Position numbers and translations under genes: made by a program
Notes under the pieces: model-generated
The model's database searches: none
The model's input: the letters and a program-made list of their open reading frames with translations, nothing else
Told to the model about the DNA's origin: nothing
NCBI GenBank assembly: GCA_037013495.1
Contig: CM072804.1
Coordinates: 32,900,501-32,964,500, forward strand
Source of the DNA: Hippophae tibetana
Lineage: Eukaryota; Streptophyta; Magnoliopsida; Rosales; Elaeagnaceae
Length of the DNA: 64,000 bases
Direction: 5' to 3'
Shown: positions 10,524 through 22,389 of the stretch, piece after piece
Numbering within the stretch: position 1 is the first letter of the stretch
Layout of the letters: each line of letters starts with the position of its first letter

Positions 10524-12010
10524 CATTTCTTTTAAGATATATTTCTCTCTTATTCCCACCATTGCCAAACCTTAAACTCTTTTTTTTTAACTTTTACAAA
10601 AAAAAAAACTTTCATAAATCTTTTCATTTTTATATGAAAACGAAGAAGAAGCGAAAAAGATCAAAAAATGTTAGGTGAAATGAGAAAAAAATGAAGTTAA
10701 GAAAATGATTTAAATTTTTATTTTTACCACACATATATATGGGTGGTGCAAAATGAAAATATGTCCTAACTTGTCACCTGACATATTTTCACTTGAAATT
10801 ATTGCACAAATTTTTGTTCTCCAACAATATTACTATATTAATTGTGAAACATTTGAAATAGAAATTTTTAATTGTGTTAAAAAAGGTAAAGAAATAAGTG
10901 CTAGAAAAAGAGTAAGCAGTTGTAATAAAAAATAAATATAAAATGCTTACAGACTTATTTTTGAATAATTGAAATCTAACAGAAGTTTGAATGATATCCA
11001 AACTTTAAATTTACTTTAAGAGATATTTCTGTTATTCCCACAACCACCGTACCCTTCACAATTTTCTTGAAACTTTTGCAAATTTCCTTCACAAATTAAT
11101 ATTTTCAAAGTAAAAAAATACTTCTTTATATCTCAACTCGTAAACTTATGTGACAACTTGTGATGAGTTTTCACTTTAAATTATTGGACCAATTTTTGTT
11201 CTACAAAGAAATAAGTGATAGAAAAAGAGTAAGAAGTTTTAATAAAAAATAAATATAAAATATTTTCTTACTCTTCATAGTGATATTGAGACTTATTGTT
11301 TTGCATAATGGGAATCTAGTCGAAGATGAATGATATTCACCCTTTAATTTTCCTTTAAGAGATATTTCTCTCTTATTCCCACTACCACCAGATACTTAAC
11401 ACTTTTCTTGAAACTTTTCCAAATTTCCTTCATAAATATTTTCAAATAAAAAAATAATTTTGTATCTCAACTGATGAACTTAGGTGAAAACTTGTGGCAT
11501 ATTTTTACTTAAAGTTATTGGACCAACTTTTGCTCTTAAATAATTCTATTATATTATTTGTGAAACCATCTCAAATTTAGATATTTAAAAGTGATAAAAA
11601 TATATATATAAGGAAAGAAGTGGTAGAAAAAGAGTAAGAAGTTATAATAAAACTTATTTCAAAATAATGAGAATCTTGGTGAAGATGAATGATATTCACC
11701 TTTCTAATTTTCTTTAAGTGATATTTCTCTCTTATTCCCACCACTATCAGACACTTCACACTTTTTTTGAAACTTCTGTAAATTTCCTTCACAAATCTTT
11801 TCTATGTAAGAAAATTAAGAAAATGAAGTACAAATGATAAAAAAAAATGTTAGGTGAAATGAGAAGAAAAAGAAAGTGAGAAAATGATCTAAATTTTTGT
11901 TATATATATATAAACATACACATGTATTATCTTATATATATTGGTGTTACAAGGTGAAAAATATAGTTCTCTATCTAACTCATAAACTTGAGGTGACAAC
12001 TTGTTATGTT
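10524..12010. repeat. Tandem array of the ~400-bp unit, right part
   Basis: The same unit resumes after the gypsy element. The landmark 'gacaacttgtg..' recurs near 10779 (altered), 11150, 11483 and 11993, giving spacings of about 370, 333 and 510, so these units carry larger indels than those on the left. The array ends near 12010, about 75 bases before a primer-binding-like motif, so the repeats could once have been part of a long LTR. Confidence 0.75.
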
Positions 12011-12084
12011 GCTTGTAGAGGTTAATCAAGAGTCTACATCTCATTATCTTAGTTATATACACCGTCTCGGACTTCTTCAATTGG

Positions 12085-14662
12085 TATTAGAGTAGGTACA
12101 CTTTTTTGAGCTTAATAATTATTGTGTTCAATTTCATTAATCTTTTATGATGAATGATGTGAAAAGCTTGGTCAATTTACCTACTTAACTTAATGGTTTG
12201 TGTTATTTTTACTTGAAATCTCAAATGTATTCCTATTTGACATCTCCAAATAATGATGTATGTTCCTTAATCGAAAATGATTGGAAGTTCCCTATGCACA
12301 TTTCAAAGATTAGTGTTGTTGAACCCAAGCCCATTGTTGTTTGGAATAAAGAGGAGCTTCGTCTCAATAATCTCAATTGTCAAGGGTTACATCTTCTTAT
12401 CAGTTACTGATGAAGACTAAGTTTGATCTCTAAGTGTACTACTTCCAAAGAAGCATGAGACTTCTTGGAAAATAAATATGATGGGTGCTCTTTTTAGATG
12501 GTTATGTCTACACTTGTAAAGGTCGTGACTTTATAGAATGAAGCTATTATGTTTTTCAAGGAACTTAATTTCTCTATTGTTGATCCTTTTGGTGATCAAA
12601 ATCTTAATTATAATGTTGGTTATACTGCTCTGAAAGCTTAAGCATCTATTAGTGTCCGGACATATGATTAGAGACAAATCTTTCTTCATTGACTTAATTC
12701 TTGGTAATGATGAATCAATTACTTTTGGTGATGGAAATAAAACCCTATTTTGTGGTTAAGCATCTATTAGTGTCCCTAAAATTCTTTAGCTTAATATGTT
12801 GTCCGGACCCATCCCAAGTTAACTAGTACTTAAGGAAATCTTATTACATTCTAGAATCTAAAAAAAGGGTCATTCCCTCTTAATGTTTTACTCTAAACCA
12901 ACCTGTATAAAATAGAAGATGACATCTACTTGGTCATAGTGTTCAAAACCCACCACTCATATAACTATTTATAAAAGAAGATACTATTAACTATTAATTT
13001 GCATTGACCTATTATACATTTCACTATCATTAAGGAGTTACGAAATAACCTTTAACATAAATGAGTCACCAAGAAACTGGAATAATACCCTAGTAACTTG
13101 GAAAGATTGATAAATCATACAAGTTCATATCGAAAAACTGATTTAAATCTTCTTCACAGTACTCAAGCCTTCAATAAAAAATTACTAGTGTTGAATGGTC
13201 AAAATTAAAAGAAATTGAGTGAGTAAAAGTACTCAATGAGTGGACAATATTTATAAAATAATAATTATTAATATATCTATTGAACATTTAATGATTGAAT
13301 TGTAAAATTTATACAAGTTATAAAATGAAAGTGTTCATAAATGGTATTAACAATTTGGAGTAATACAAATAACTGCAAATACATTTATGTTAATAAAACA
13401 AATGAATAGCTTATATGAAATAAATTATAATACTTAAATTAGAAAATAAAACCGAGTATAAGCTTCTGAATACACATAATAATAATAATATTATGAACTG
13501 TTGTTGTTAAAAGTTAAATATAAACTTGTGAATTCACATAAAAGTTGATTATCTAATTTCTAAACACGAATTACTCATTTTCTAATAAGAATGAACTAAA
13601 TTTATGAAAACTTAATAAACTTAAATATTATGAAAACAATAGACAAGTATTTTATAAAATTTGAGTAAAAAGTGTTCACTCAAAGTATTGCATCATTGTT
13701 GAATCATCCATTTTTATATAATCATACATGTGTTAGAAACAAAAATTACATCATAGATGAAAGATGAAAGATGGGATCTTTCTCTCCTAAGCTAAGTATG
13801 CCAAAGAGTTCATCAAGAAGTTTGGATTAAAAAAAACAAACCTACTCACACTTCTATGAGTACCATAATTAAACTTCATCAAGATCCACTAATTGACCAA
13901 ATATCTCTTTCAATAAATGAGTTTGTGCTTGATTTTAGGCTAGTCCAAAATAATCTCATCTAGTAGTTGTTAAATGAATCATCAAGTATGTTAATGGCAT
14001 GCTAGAATTTGTTATTTGGTATCCTCGCAACATTACTACAAAGTTGGTTGGATATTCAGATATCGATTGGGCAGGGTGAAATGATGATAGAAATAAGTAG
14101 GGTTATATATCCCCATCTACCATTAAGGTTGAATATATTGTCGTAAGGTTTGTTCACAATTTCTATTGATGAAGCAAGTGCTATTTGACTATGATATCAT
14201 GGTAAGGAAACTTGTTTTACTTTGTAACAACATCACTGCAATTTTTCATTTCAAAATATTTGGTCCAACATTCAAGGACAAAACACATTGATATTCAACA
14301 TCACTTTATGAGAGACCTAGTGGAATCAAACATATGGTCGCTACAACATAACATAACTGACCTCAACTTGATAATATTTTTACTAAACCTTTATACTTTC
14401 TCATGTTTGAATCCCCAAGAAGGATATTCGTGTTTGCATCTCTCCTTGATATAATCCTTTTTGTGTTCTTCAAATTTGTACGAGCCTGAAAAACTTTATG
14501 TGGTTTTTTACATGTCTTCTTGATATCTGTTCTTGCATGTGTTACATCTTGTTTTATATGCCTTATTCTTCTCTACTATGTTGCATAAGTGTTAGAATTA
14601 TTACATACTCATGTGCCTTCTCTCTCTCTCATATATGGGTGTTCTTTTTTACTTTATGTGTC
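12085..14662 (+). mobile_element. Heavily decayed SIRE-like Ty1/copia relic
   Basis: A primer-site-like TTGGTATTAGAG lies at about 12080-12092. Gag-like sequence follows near 12270-12410 (VVWNKEELRLNNLNCQGLHL, a form typical of the gag N-terminal half in this group), then a possible protease scrap near 12720 (ITFGDGNKT). The 3' part has RNase H: KLVGYSDIDWAG near 14040 and, after a frameshift, QHSRTKHIDIQHHFMRDLVE near 14260-14320. A polypurine stretch AAAAAGGAGGAAA sits at about 14651-14662. Reverse transcriptase and integrase were not recognised. Every segment has stops. Confidence 0.6.
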
Positions 14663-15089
14663 AAAAAGGAGGAAAAGTTTATCTGCACAACTATTTTTTT
14701 ATTGTCATGTTGTGTGTTGCATAAGTCGTGAGTGTAGGATTGTACTGAATTTTATTGCCTAACTTACATTCACTTATGGGGAGTGCTATATAAATTCAAG
14801 GGGATTTATGTATATTGCATGGGTTTTTACTGCATGATTGTACCTTTATAGGGATAATATGATAATTTTTCGATAGATTATACACTATTTCTATATGATA
14901 CTTTCATAGGGAATGTATTTGTTTATAGAGTGTAGGTTATAGATGTAGATTGAAATCATTAAGCTTTGGATGTGGTGTGTGAAGATGCGTTGATACACTC
15001 GTATTTCAATCTTTTAGAGTGTTGATGATTTTTTCCAAGTAGATGGATGGAGCACACAAGATGGATGCATGATAAGTGCTTAAAAATCA
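14663..15089. other. Noncoding stretch, possibly a decayed 3' LTR
   Basis: It follows the polypurine stretch of the preceding copia relic, the place where a 3' LTR would begin, but I found no matching 5' copy. There is no coding potential. Confidence 0.35.
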
Positions 15090-16960
15090 CTCATATTTTA
15101 TGATTTTATTGTGCTTCAATGTAACAAATAGATTTTAATATAGCAAATTTATGTGATAAATTATACAAATCTATATGTTCGAAATCATGAGTATGTTTTA
15201 TTGTATTTCAAGTGTTTTTAGCATCAAAATGTATAAATTTATCAACACATAAAGAACAACACTTGGAGCACTTTATTTGCACCCTATAACTTTAAAAGGA
15301 AAAAACCATATAAACCTTATATGAAGAAAAAACCAATTTGTAAAGTGTACAAGATAATTTTCAAGAAAAGTGAAGCATGTTACGGAAATAAATAAGTGTG
15401 TCGTGGAAAAGAAATAAGTGTATAGCATTGCACATTGTTCTTTGTGGATTTACTAAGCATAAAAATCAACCTATGCCACAACATGCCCACCTCTACTTGA
15501 AATTGGATGAAGCATTATATATCATATGTTGTGACATTGAAAAACCTATGCCGCGATGCGCCTTCATTTATTTGATTGAAAGCCCTTGTACCCAACCTCG
15601 CCTATAAATAAAACAATATTAGGTTTTAGCTTCCAACTTTCATTTTTTAGAATAATATAAGTTGTATGTTAGTTTCAGTGAAGAATTGTTATACCACTAT
15701 GTATAGATAGAAAGAAAACCATTAATTATGAAAAAGATCTAAGAATTTGGAAAAGCTAGTGATAACTTGTACATGAATCTGGAATCATCTTCAACAAAAA
15801 GGGTATATTTAATTGTTGCATTATTTACTTCTTCTTGTAATCTAATGTCTTTTATAATTAAATTGACTTTTGTTAATTTAGTTATGATTGGCTAAATATG
15901 CATAAAGAATTTTCTTATTATTTCAAATCGTTAGATGATTTCTATAGGTTTTTCAATGAATGTTAATATTTGATAAAATATCATGTACTCATTTTCATTG
16001 CTTACATTGAATGATATGAGTAGAAATTAAATTGTATGTCTATCTTCATTCATGCTTCACTTATAGTAAAAAGATATATATGGTTCCCTTTAACAAAGAA
16101 GAGCCAAAAGAATAAGGATTCTAAACCTTAGATAAAGAACCAACCAGTTTATAAGGTATATGAGGACATTTTCAAGAAAATTAAAGCCAGTTGTGGTGAA
16201 GAAATAAGTGTGTCGCGATGCACATGTTCGGTATAGGTTTACTTGGCATGCAAAACAATCTTTGAAGTGGAATTGATTAATTTGGACTATGGTGCACCCT
16301 TCTCTATTTGTAATTAGGTGAAGCATTACATATTGCATGCCACGATGGTGAAAAACCTATGCCACGGCATGCCTTTATTTATTTGTCCTGAAGCCCTTGT
16401 ACCTAGCCTCGCCTATAAATAAAACAATATTAGGTTTTAGCTTCCATCTTTCATTTTTTAGATTAATAGGAACCATAGGTTAGTTTTAGTTTAGAATTTA
16501 GGTTAGCCAACCACCACCATGTACAAATACAAAGAGAAAACCCTCCAACTGTAAAGAAGATATAAGGGTTTGGATAAACTAGTGACAACTTGTTCAAAGA
16601 TCTAAAATCGTCTACAATAAAAAGGCATTTTTAATTGTTATGTCATTAAATTTTCATGTAATCTAATACATTTTATAATTAAAAGACTTTTGTTAATTTA
16701 GTAATGACTAGGTAAATCTTTATATGGAATATTGGTCTCTACTTCCAATGATTGGAAGAACAATTATGTGGTTAAAATAAATAAAAGTTTTATATTTATT
16801 TCTTATTCACAATCTTTAAATCTTTAATCATCAATTCATATGGGTTAAGTCTTGATTTATAATTAAAAACAATACTCTAAAATTAAGCATTAGATACATC
16901 ATCTATGCTATGTAGCATTTGACACATCATTTATGCTTAGTATCATTAGACAAATCATTT
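15090..16960 (+). repeat. Duplicated LTR-like sequence, Tat/Athila gypsy type
   Basis: Two direct copies offset by about 803 bases. Both contain 'gaaataagtgtgtcg', a CGCGATGC-type or CACGGCATGCC-type segment, 'cgcctataaataaaacaata' (a TATA region, at about 15599 and 16404) and 'ttaggttttagcttcca'. A third, partial copy is at 59100-59921. LTRs with Cys/Gly-poor, GCG-word segments and a conserved 'gggagacgat' end, as at 17560, are typical of Tat/Athila elements; this family assignment is inference. No coding region of such an element adjoins this copy. Confidence 0.5.
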
Positions 16961-16972
16961 ATGCTTAATTCT
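16878..16972 (+). repeat. Short minisatellite, period about 35 bp
   Basis: Words of the type 'atttgacacatcatttatgc' / 'attagacaaatcatttatgc' / 'attagatacatcatctatgc' occur three times in succession. Confidence 0.6.
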
Positions 16973-17640
16973 ACAAAATGAATAAGTGTGTATTTTAATT
17001 TCATTTATTTGTATTAAATTAAATGGTTAAAAAATAAATTTAATTATAAATTCATGATGGACCAAATATTAATTTATAATTAAATAATATATCTATCTTA
17101 GGTTTATTAATTTTTAATTTCAAGCTTGACCAAAGCAAGTTATTAATAAATTGAATCTTTTGGTTTATATATATTTCTTTATTTTATTAGTTAATAAATT
17201 TTAACCCAGTTAAGAAAAAATTAATTAATTGAATATAATTGGAAACTCAACATGATTATAAGAAGTTTTATTTAAAAAACAATATAGCTTATATTTAAAT
17301 CAGTTAATTCATTCTGTCTATGAAAGATTATGTTTGCTAAAATCTCATAAATATTCATCATCCTAGATTTGACCCAGTTTAATTTTTTGCTTTAATTTTT
17401 TGTTTTCATTTATCTATCTTAATTTACTTGCTTTCTTTAAATATAATTTAATTTAGAATTTACAATTATGTTTCATAAAACAAATTGTTAATATTTATAG
17501 CTTGTTGTTCTTAACTTAATTAGAAAATAATTTAACTATTTAAAAGCACTGCAATTCTTTGGGAGACGATCTTGGGATTATCTGTATTGCTTATTATAAG
17601 TTATTCATTCACTTGTGAACTTTTAGTAAATACAAAATTT
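16973..17640 (+). other. AT-rich continuation of the Tat/Athila-like LTR
   Basis: No ORF is recognised. Near 17551-17600 the text 'ctttgggagacgatcttggg' followed by 'tctgtattgcttat' resembles the end of Tat/Athila LTRs as I recall them, so the LTR may extend to about 17640. Confidence 0.35.
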
Positions 17641-17649
17641 GATTAAGTA

Positions 17650-18102
17650 GTCGGAGAGGACCTCAATGAGGCCACGTCGAGAAAGGCACGTGTTTTGGGA
17701 TTTGTTTATAAATATACCCTCTTCACCCTGTGAAAGTACTGGGAAATCATCATGTCGCGTTGCACCATCAATTGCAACTCATCCTCTAGAAGTTGCAGTC
17801 TTGTATAATTCTTCTTTGAAAATAGTGTCCCATGCTTCCTTCGGTATTTTGGCATCCCAAATGTGTTCCAACATTTCTCCTTCAATTGTGGTCTTTAAAG
17901 CAAAAATCGCTTTTCTTGCTTTAATTTTCCACTTCTGTAAGATGCCATTTGCATCTTACGTTGTTAATTGTGTAACTTTATCACCACCAATAACCTCCCA
18001 CAGGTCTTGACCTTATAGGTAAGACTCCAGACATGTTGCCCATATGTTATAGTTTTTGTTGTTAAGCTTCTTGATTCTTCCAACTACTTGAAGATCACCC
18101 AT
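17650..18102 (-). pseudogene. Copia gag fragment
   Basis: Chosen start: ATG at minus 18102-18100, giving MGDLQVVGRIKKLNNKNYN. Later motifs include GQDLWEVIGGDKVT, KWKIKARKAIFALKTTIEG and DAKIPKEAWDTIF, the DUF4219/UBN2-type gag of Ty1/copia elements. It carries stops (after CLESYL, near 18020, and others) and a frameshift after KEAWDTIF, and is cut off near 17650, before nucleocapsid and pol. A plus-strand 114-residue ORF over the same bases is only its antisense shadow. Confidence 0.82.
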
Positions 18103-18213
18103 CGTGTCGGCAAGACTTCGAATATATCGAACAAGCTTGACTAATAAACTTGCAGAGTACCAAACTCTGCACGACTCAAGATAGCTCTACTAAGAATGAT
18201 TCTTGACTGTTCA

Positions 18214-18225
18214 CCTCTGATACCA
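18214..18225 (-). other. Primer-binding site of the minus-strand copia
   Basis: The minus strand reads TGGTATCAGAGG between the LTR and gag, one base from the tRNA-iMet complement. Confidence 0.85.
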
Positions 18226-18227
18226 AT

Positions 18228-18761
18228 TGTTGAGTAAAATTTAGAATACACAACTCTAAATTTACTAATATTGGATTCAAACAAGTAAACAAAATATTTG
18301 AATTATACATAGAATAAAAGACATTATAACACCTTTCAAAAGCAACTCACAAATTGAAGAGAAATACAACACTCAGTGGCCCGCCTTTCTTCATCTATAC
18401 CAGCTGCCACGCACGACAGATAAAGCTCTCAACTCACACTCAAACTAAGAATACAAAAACTTATTTGTTTTTTATGGGATGATTAAACCAAATATAATGT
18501 AGGTTATTTATAGTCCTTACTATGCAATCTACACTACACAAATATAAAACTAAGAAATAATTCTAGCCACACAAATATTATCTACAAATTTCTCTTTTCT
18601 ACATCCTTCAATCACCCTATTTATTAATCATTCAACCACACCATTTATTTCTCTACATCCTTCAACCACTCCATTTATTTCTCTACATCCTTCAACCACT
18701 CCATTTATTTTCCTACATCCTTCAATCACTTCATTTATTATGTTGGTGTTGATTTTCAACA
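18228..18761 (-). repeat. 5' LTR of the minus-strand copia
   Basis: On the minus strand it begins TGTTGAAAATCAACACC and ends ..ACTCAACA, directly before the primer site. It is about 534 bp and includes a 30-bp minisatellite. The element's pol and 3' LTR are absent from the window, so this is a 5' fragment. Confidence 0.75.
18600..18740. repeat. 30-bp minisatellite inside the copia LTR
   Basis: The unit 'ctctacatccttcaaccact' + 'ccatttattt' is repeated about four times with few changes, an internal tandem expansion within the LTR. Confidence 0.85.
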
Positions 18762-19126
18762 TTAACAACAAACAATAGAGCAAGTAATTTTTTAGGAGTT
18801 CTGCAAATGCTTCTCTTATGCTTATTCTCTCTGGATAGCAAGAGATGTGTCCTTTTCCTTAGCCAAGCAAGTGACAAATGACATTGCATGTAATAATACT
18901 TAGCTCTAATATCGATCAACAAAAAGATTTTTACACTTTTTTTAAAGAATGTTTTTTCTAGCTGTTAGTTTCCAAAACTCTTTCCACTCCTAGAAGCTAT
19001 AATCATTACCATTTCAGTTTTTTATCTCTTTAAATCAGCTCTTTATTTCAAATTTAGTTCATTGTCTTCTTCATTCAGAACACACCATTTTAACCTTCTC
19101 ATCTTAACTGCACTTTTATCTTATCT
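18762..19126. other. Unidentified sequence between two copia elements
   Basis: About 365 bases. A 63-codon minus-strand ORF has no recognisable domain. Nothing else is seen. Confidence 0.45.
19122..19126. repeat. Target-site duplication, left copy (TATCT)
   Basis: TATCT precedes the LTR at 19127 and is repeated at 22835-22839 after the right LTR. Confidence 0.9.
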
Positions 19127-19593
19127 TGTTGAAGATTTCTATAAAGCTCCTTAATTTAAGGAGCAAATTAAGGAGCATAACATGGAGCAAAATAAGGAGA
19201 AAAATATGGAGCAATTCATGGAGCAAAACAAAGAGCTTAACTCAAGGAGCAATTTAAGGAACCATTAATTTAAGGAGTAATTCAATAAGTGAATTTTCCT
19301 ATAAATAGATTGTAATTGTAATGAATTAAAAAACCAAATGTTCATTCCAATTGAGAGAAAAGCTTTTATGAGAGAAAATTGAGAGTAATTTTCTTGGGTG
19401 TAATTGAGTTGTGGATTGTGAGTTGTGAGTGTTGTAAACACCTTGTGTAATTTCTCTCCTTTTAGTAAAAAGATCTACAACAGATTCGGAGACGTAAGCA
19501 AGATTGGCCGAACTCTATTATCAAATTTGTGTTATTATCTATTTTTCTTTCTCATAAATCTGGCTTATCGGGAATTTGCGTAATTTCCCAACA
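19127..19593 (+). repeat. 5' LTR of the RT-less copia
   Basis: 467 bp. It contains repeated 'aaggagcaa / atggagcaa' words near its start and a TATAAATA box at 19300-19307. It ends ..TTTCCCAACA and is followed by ACTAATATCAAAGCTT, a decayed primer site. Confidence 0.92.
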
Positions 19594-19612
19594 ACTAATA
19601 TCAAAGCTTTTG
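19594..19612 (+). other. Decayed primer-binding site
   Basis: TAATATCAAAGCTT lies immediately after the LTR where TGGTATCAGAGC is expected. Several primer bases are changed. Confidence 0.6.
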
Positions 19613-19827
19613 GTGGTGATTTCTATCAATTTCTTACATGTCATTATTCACTTTTGGTGGTGATTTTTGTCAATTTCCTACATGTTACTATTCATATGAA
19701 TAGTGAAATACGTGAATAGTGAAATTTTGTCGACGATATTTGTTCATTGACAGAGGTGTTCTAATACACGATGGTTTGTAGAAATAATTAGAAACGATCT
19801 GGAGGAAGTCAAATTTGAGTGGGAGCA

Positions 19828-20487
19828 ATGGTCATAGATGAAGGAAGGGTGAAACTCGAGAAATTTGATGGCACAGATTTCGGGTTTAGGAAAATACAAA
19901 TAGAGGATTATCTGTATCAAAGAAATCTATATCAACCTCTCTTAGAGAAGAAGCCAGAGGCTATGAAGGAAAAAGATTGGAATCTTCTAGACAGACAAGC
20001 CCTCAGAGTTATTCGATTGTCGATATCCCGCAATGTTGCTTTCAATATAGCAAAGGAAAAGACCGTTGTGGGTCTTATGGAAACTCTCTACAATATGTAT
20101 GAGAAGCCATCGGCCTCAAACAAAGTGCATTTGATGAGGCGTTTGTTCAACTTGTGGATGACAGAAGGCACATTGGTAGCTTAACATTTCAATGAACTCA
20201 ACACAGTCATAACCCAGTTGAGTTAAGTTGAAATTGAATTCGATGAAGAAGTACGAGCATTGATACTTTTTTCTTCTTTACTAGAAAGTTGGAATGCTAC
20301 TATCATGGTTGTGAGTAGCTCTTCAGGAAGCAATAAGTTGAAATTAGACGATGTTCGTGATCTGGTTCTCAATGACGAGATCCGACGTAGAGAGTCGGGT
20401 GAATCGTCAACCTCTTCAGTTTTGCATACAGAGTCAAGAGGAAGAGATTCAACCAGAGGGAATAGATGTGGAAAAACATACTACTAA
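19828..20487 (+). pseudogene. Copia gag (capsid)
   Basis: Start: ATG at 19819 or the in-frame ATG at 19828 (MVIDEGRVKLEKFDGTDFG). The motifs KLEKFDGTDFGFRKIQIEDY, then LVLNDEIRRRESGE, match the gag polyprotein of Tork-like copia elements. Stops occur at 20182-20184 (TAA) and near 20224. A frame change leads to the zinc knuckle CWNCGRTWHCKNQC around 20557-20598, which keeps its C-C-H-C residues. Decay is moderate: a handful of stops across about 300 codons. Confidence 0.88.
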
Positions 20488-20679
20488 GGTAGATCAAAGG
20501 ACAGGAGGTCCAAATCTAGGAATCCTAATAATTCTCATAGCTCGAAGACTATCGAGTGTTGGAATTGTGGGAGAACATGGCACTGCAAAAATCAATGCAA
20601 AAGTGCATCGAAGGACAAACAAGTGAAGACAGAGGCAAATGTTACTTCCATCTCAGGAGGAGATAGATGAGATGATGCA

Positions 20680-21012
20680 TTGATATGCTCTTTGGAGAGT
20701 AACGAAGAATCTGGGGTGTTAGACTATGGAGCATCATTCCATGTTACTTTACAGAAAGAATTCTTCGAGAAATATGTCCCCAGAAGCCTTAGAAAGGTAT
20801 ATCTTGGTGATGATCAACCGTGTGCTATTATTGGCAAAGGTGTAGTGAAGATTAAGTTGAATGGGTCTGTTTGGGAGCTGAAGGATGTTAGGTATATTCC
20901 CGACCTAAGGAAGAACTTAATCTTAGTAGGGAAATTGGCTAGTGAAGGCTACACTACGATCTTCCATGGTGATGATTGGAAAATTTCAAAAGGTGCAATG
21001 ATGGTTGCTTGA
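20680..21012 (+). pseudogene. Copia aspartic protease with altered active site
   Basis: About 110 residues. The site that should read D-S-G-A reads VLDYGASFHVT (20713-20745), so serine is replaced by tyrosine next to the catalytic aspartate. The later landmarks, VWELKDVRYIPDLRKNLI and GDDWKISKGAMMV, are those of the copia protease domain. A TGA at 21010-21012 ends the segment where the gag-pol frame should continue to the pre-integrase motif (NLWH near 21094). Confidence 0.9.
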
Positions 21013-21095
21013 GGTAAGAATAGTGACACTCTTTACATAACAGTAGGGGCACGTTGTTCAATTGTAGTTGTATCAGGCAATGAAAAACCAAATCT

Positions 21096-21893
21096 GTGGC
21101 ACCAGATACAGGTCATATGAGTGAGAAAGGAATGAAGATTATCCACTCAAAGGGAAAAATTCCAAGCCTACAGTCTACAGAGATAGACATATGCAAATAT
21201 TGCATACTTGGAAAGCAAAAGAGACTCAGCTTTCAAAAAAGTGTCAGAACCCCAAAGAAGGAAAGGTTAGATCTTATCCACTCTGATGTTTGGGGACCAA
21301 CAACCGTCTCATCCATTGATGAGAAACACTACTTCATGACTTTCATTGATGATCACTCTCAGAAGCTATGGGTTTACTTTCTAAAGCATAAGTTTGAAGT
21401 ATTTGTGGCTTTTAAAAGATGGAAAACTATGGTTGAAAATGAGACAGGTTTGAAAATCAAAAAGCTCAGAACCGACAATGGTGGTGAATATGAAAACACC
21501 AAATTCAAAAACATTTTCTATGAGCACGGGATCAGAATGGAAAGAACCATACCAAGCACACCTCAACACAATGGTGTAGCTGAGCGTATGAACCAAACAT
21601 TGACAGAAAGAGGCAAAAGCATTCATATACAATCAGGTCTACCGAAGCAATTCTGGGCAAAAGCAGTCAACATGGTAGCTTATTTGATCAATCGAGGTCC
21701 ATTTGTTCCATTGGAGCATAGAATACCAGAGAAGGTATGGAGCAGAAAAGAGGTAAAACTATCACATCTAAAAGTTTTCAGCTGTGTAGCATTTGTGCAT
21801 ATTAGTGATAAAGGCAGGAATAAGCTTGATCTTAAATCTAAGAAATGCACCTTCATCGGCTATGGTGAGGATGAGTTTGTCTACCACATTTGA
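21096..21893 (+). pseudogene. Copia integrase with D, D and E retained
   Basis: A 265-residue open stretch. CKYCILGKQKRLSF is the second half of the zinc-binding pre-integrase motif; the histidine half is broken by frame shifts near 21094-21125. The core shows HSDVWGP, RTDNGGEYENTKF and TPQHNGVAERMNQT, containing the three acidic residues of the DDE fold, and continues through FWAKAVNMVAYLINRGP to CTFIGYGEDEFVYHI, then TGA. It is the best-preserved domain of the element although polymerase is gone. Confidence 0.92.
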
Positions 21894-21911
21894 GATTATG
21901 AAAACAAGAGA

Positions 21912-22250
21912 GTGATCCATAACATAGATGTGATTTTCAATGAAAGAGTGATGTATAAGGACATTCATAAAATAGACGTCAATGACTCAGAGCAAAATGA
22001 GTCAGTATTGGAAGATGTAGATGATGTCCCAAATATTTTCATGAATGAACCAATTGTAGCAAGTCCTAAACTAGAGGAACTCGTGGGACAGAGCAGTGTG
22101 CAACAGTCTGACACACCACAGCCTCTTACTATAGCTCATGTATTGAGAAGGTCCTTTCGACCTCATATGCCTAATAAGAGATACATGAACTATATGTTGT
22201 TGACTGATGAAGGAGAGCCTGAATGTTATGATGAAGCTTGCAAGACTTGA
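21912..22250 (+). pseudogene. Copia integrase-RT linker
   Basis: In frame with the integrase after a TGA. IHNIDVIFNERVMYKD and the ending YMLLTDEGEPECYDEACKT belong to the linker between integrase and reverse transcriptase in Tork-like copia elements. Reverse transcriptase should follow within about 20 residues but the sequence instead runs to the polypurine tract. Confidence 0.85.
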
Positions 22251-22375
22251 GATGCCAGCAAGTGGGAGCTTTCCATGAAATTGAAGTTGTGATCAACTTG
22301 AGTTGGTCTACTAGAGTAACAAGACTAAAAAAGCTATTGCATTGATCAAGGTGTGAAGACAGATTGAAATCAGTC

Positions 22376-22389
22376 TTCAAGTGGGAGAT
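22376..22389 (+). other. Polypurine tract of the RT-less copia
   Basis: TCAAGTGGGAGAT directly precedes the 3' LTR; AAGTGGGAGA is a standard copia polypurine tract. Confidence 0.85.

Noticed and set aside
3950-12010. CRISPR array or coding tandem repeat protein
   Set aside because: Units are ~400 bp, contiguous and full of stops; the genome is a plant.
17666-18010. 114-codon plus-strand ORF
   Set aside because: It is antisense to a recognisable copia gag on the minus strand; no domain in its own right.
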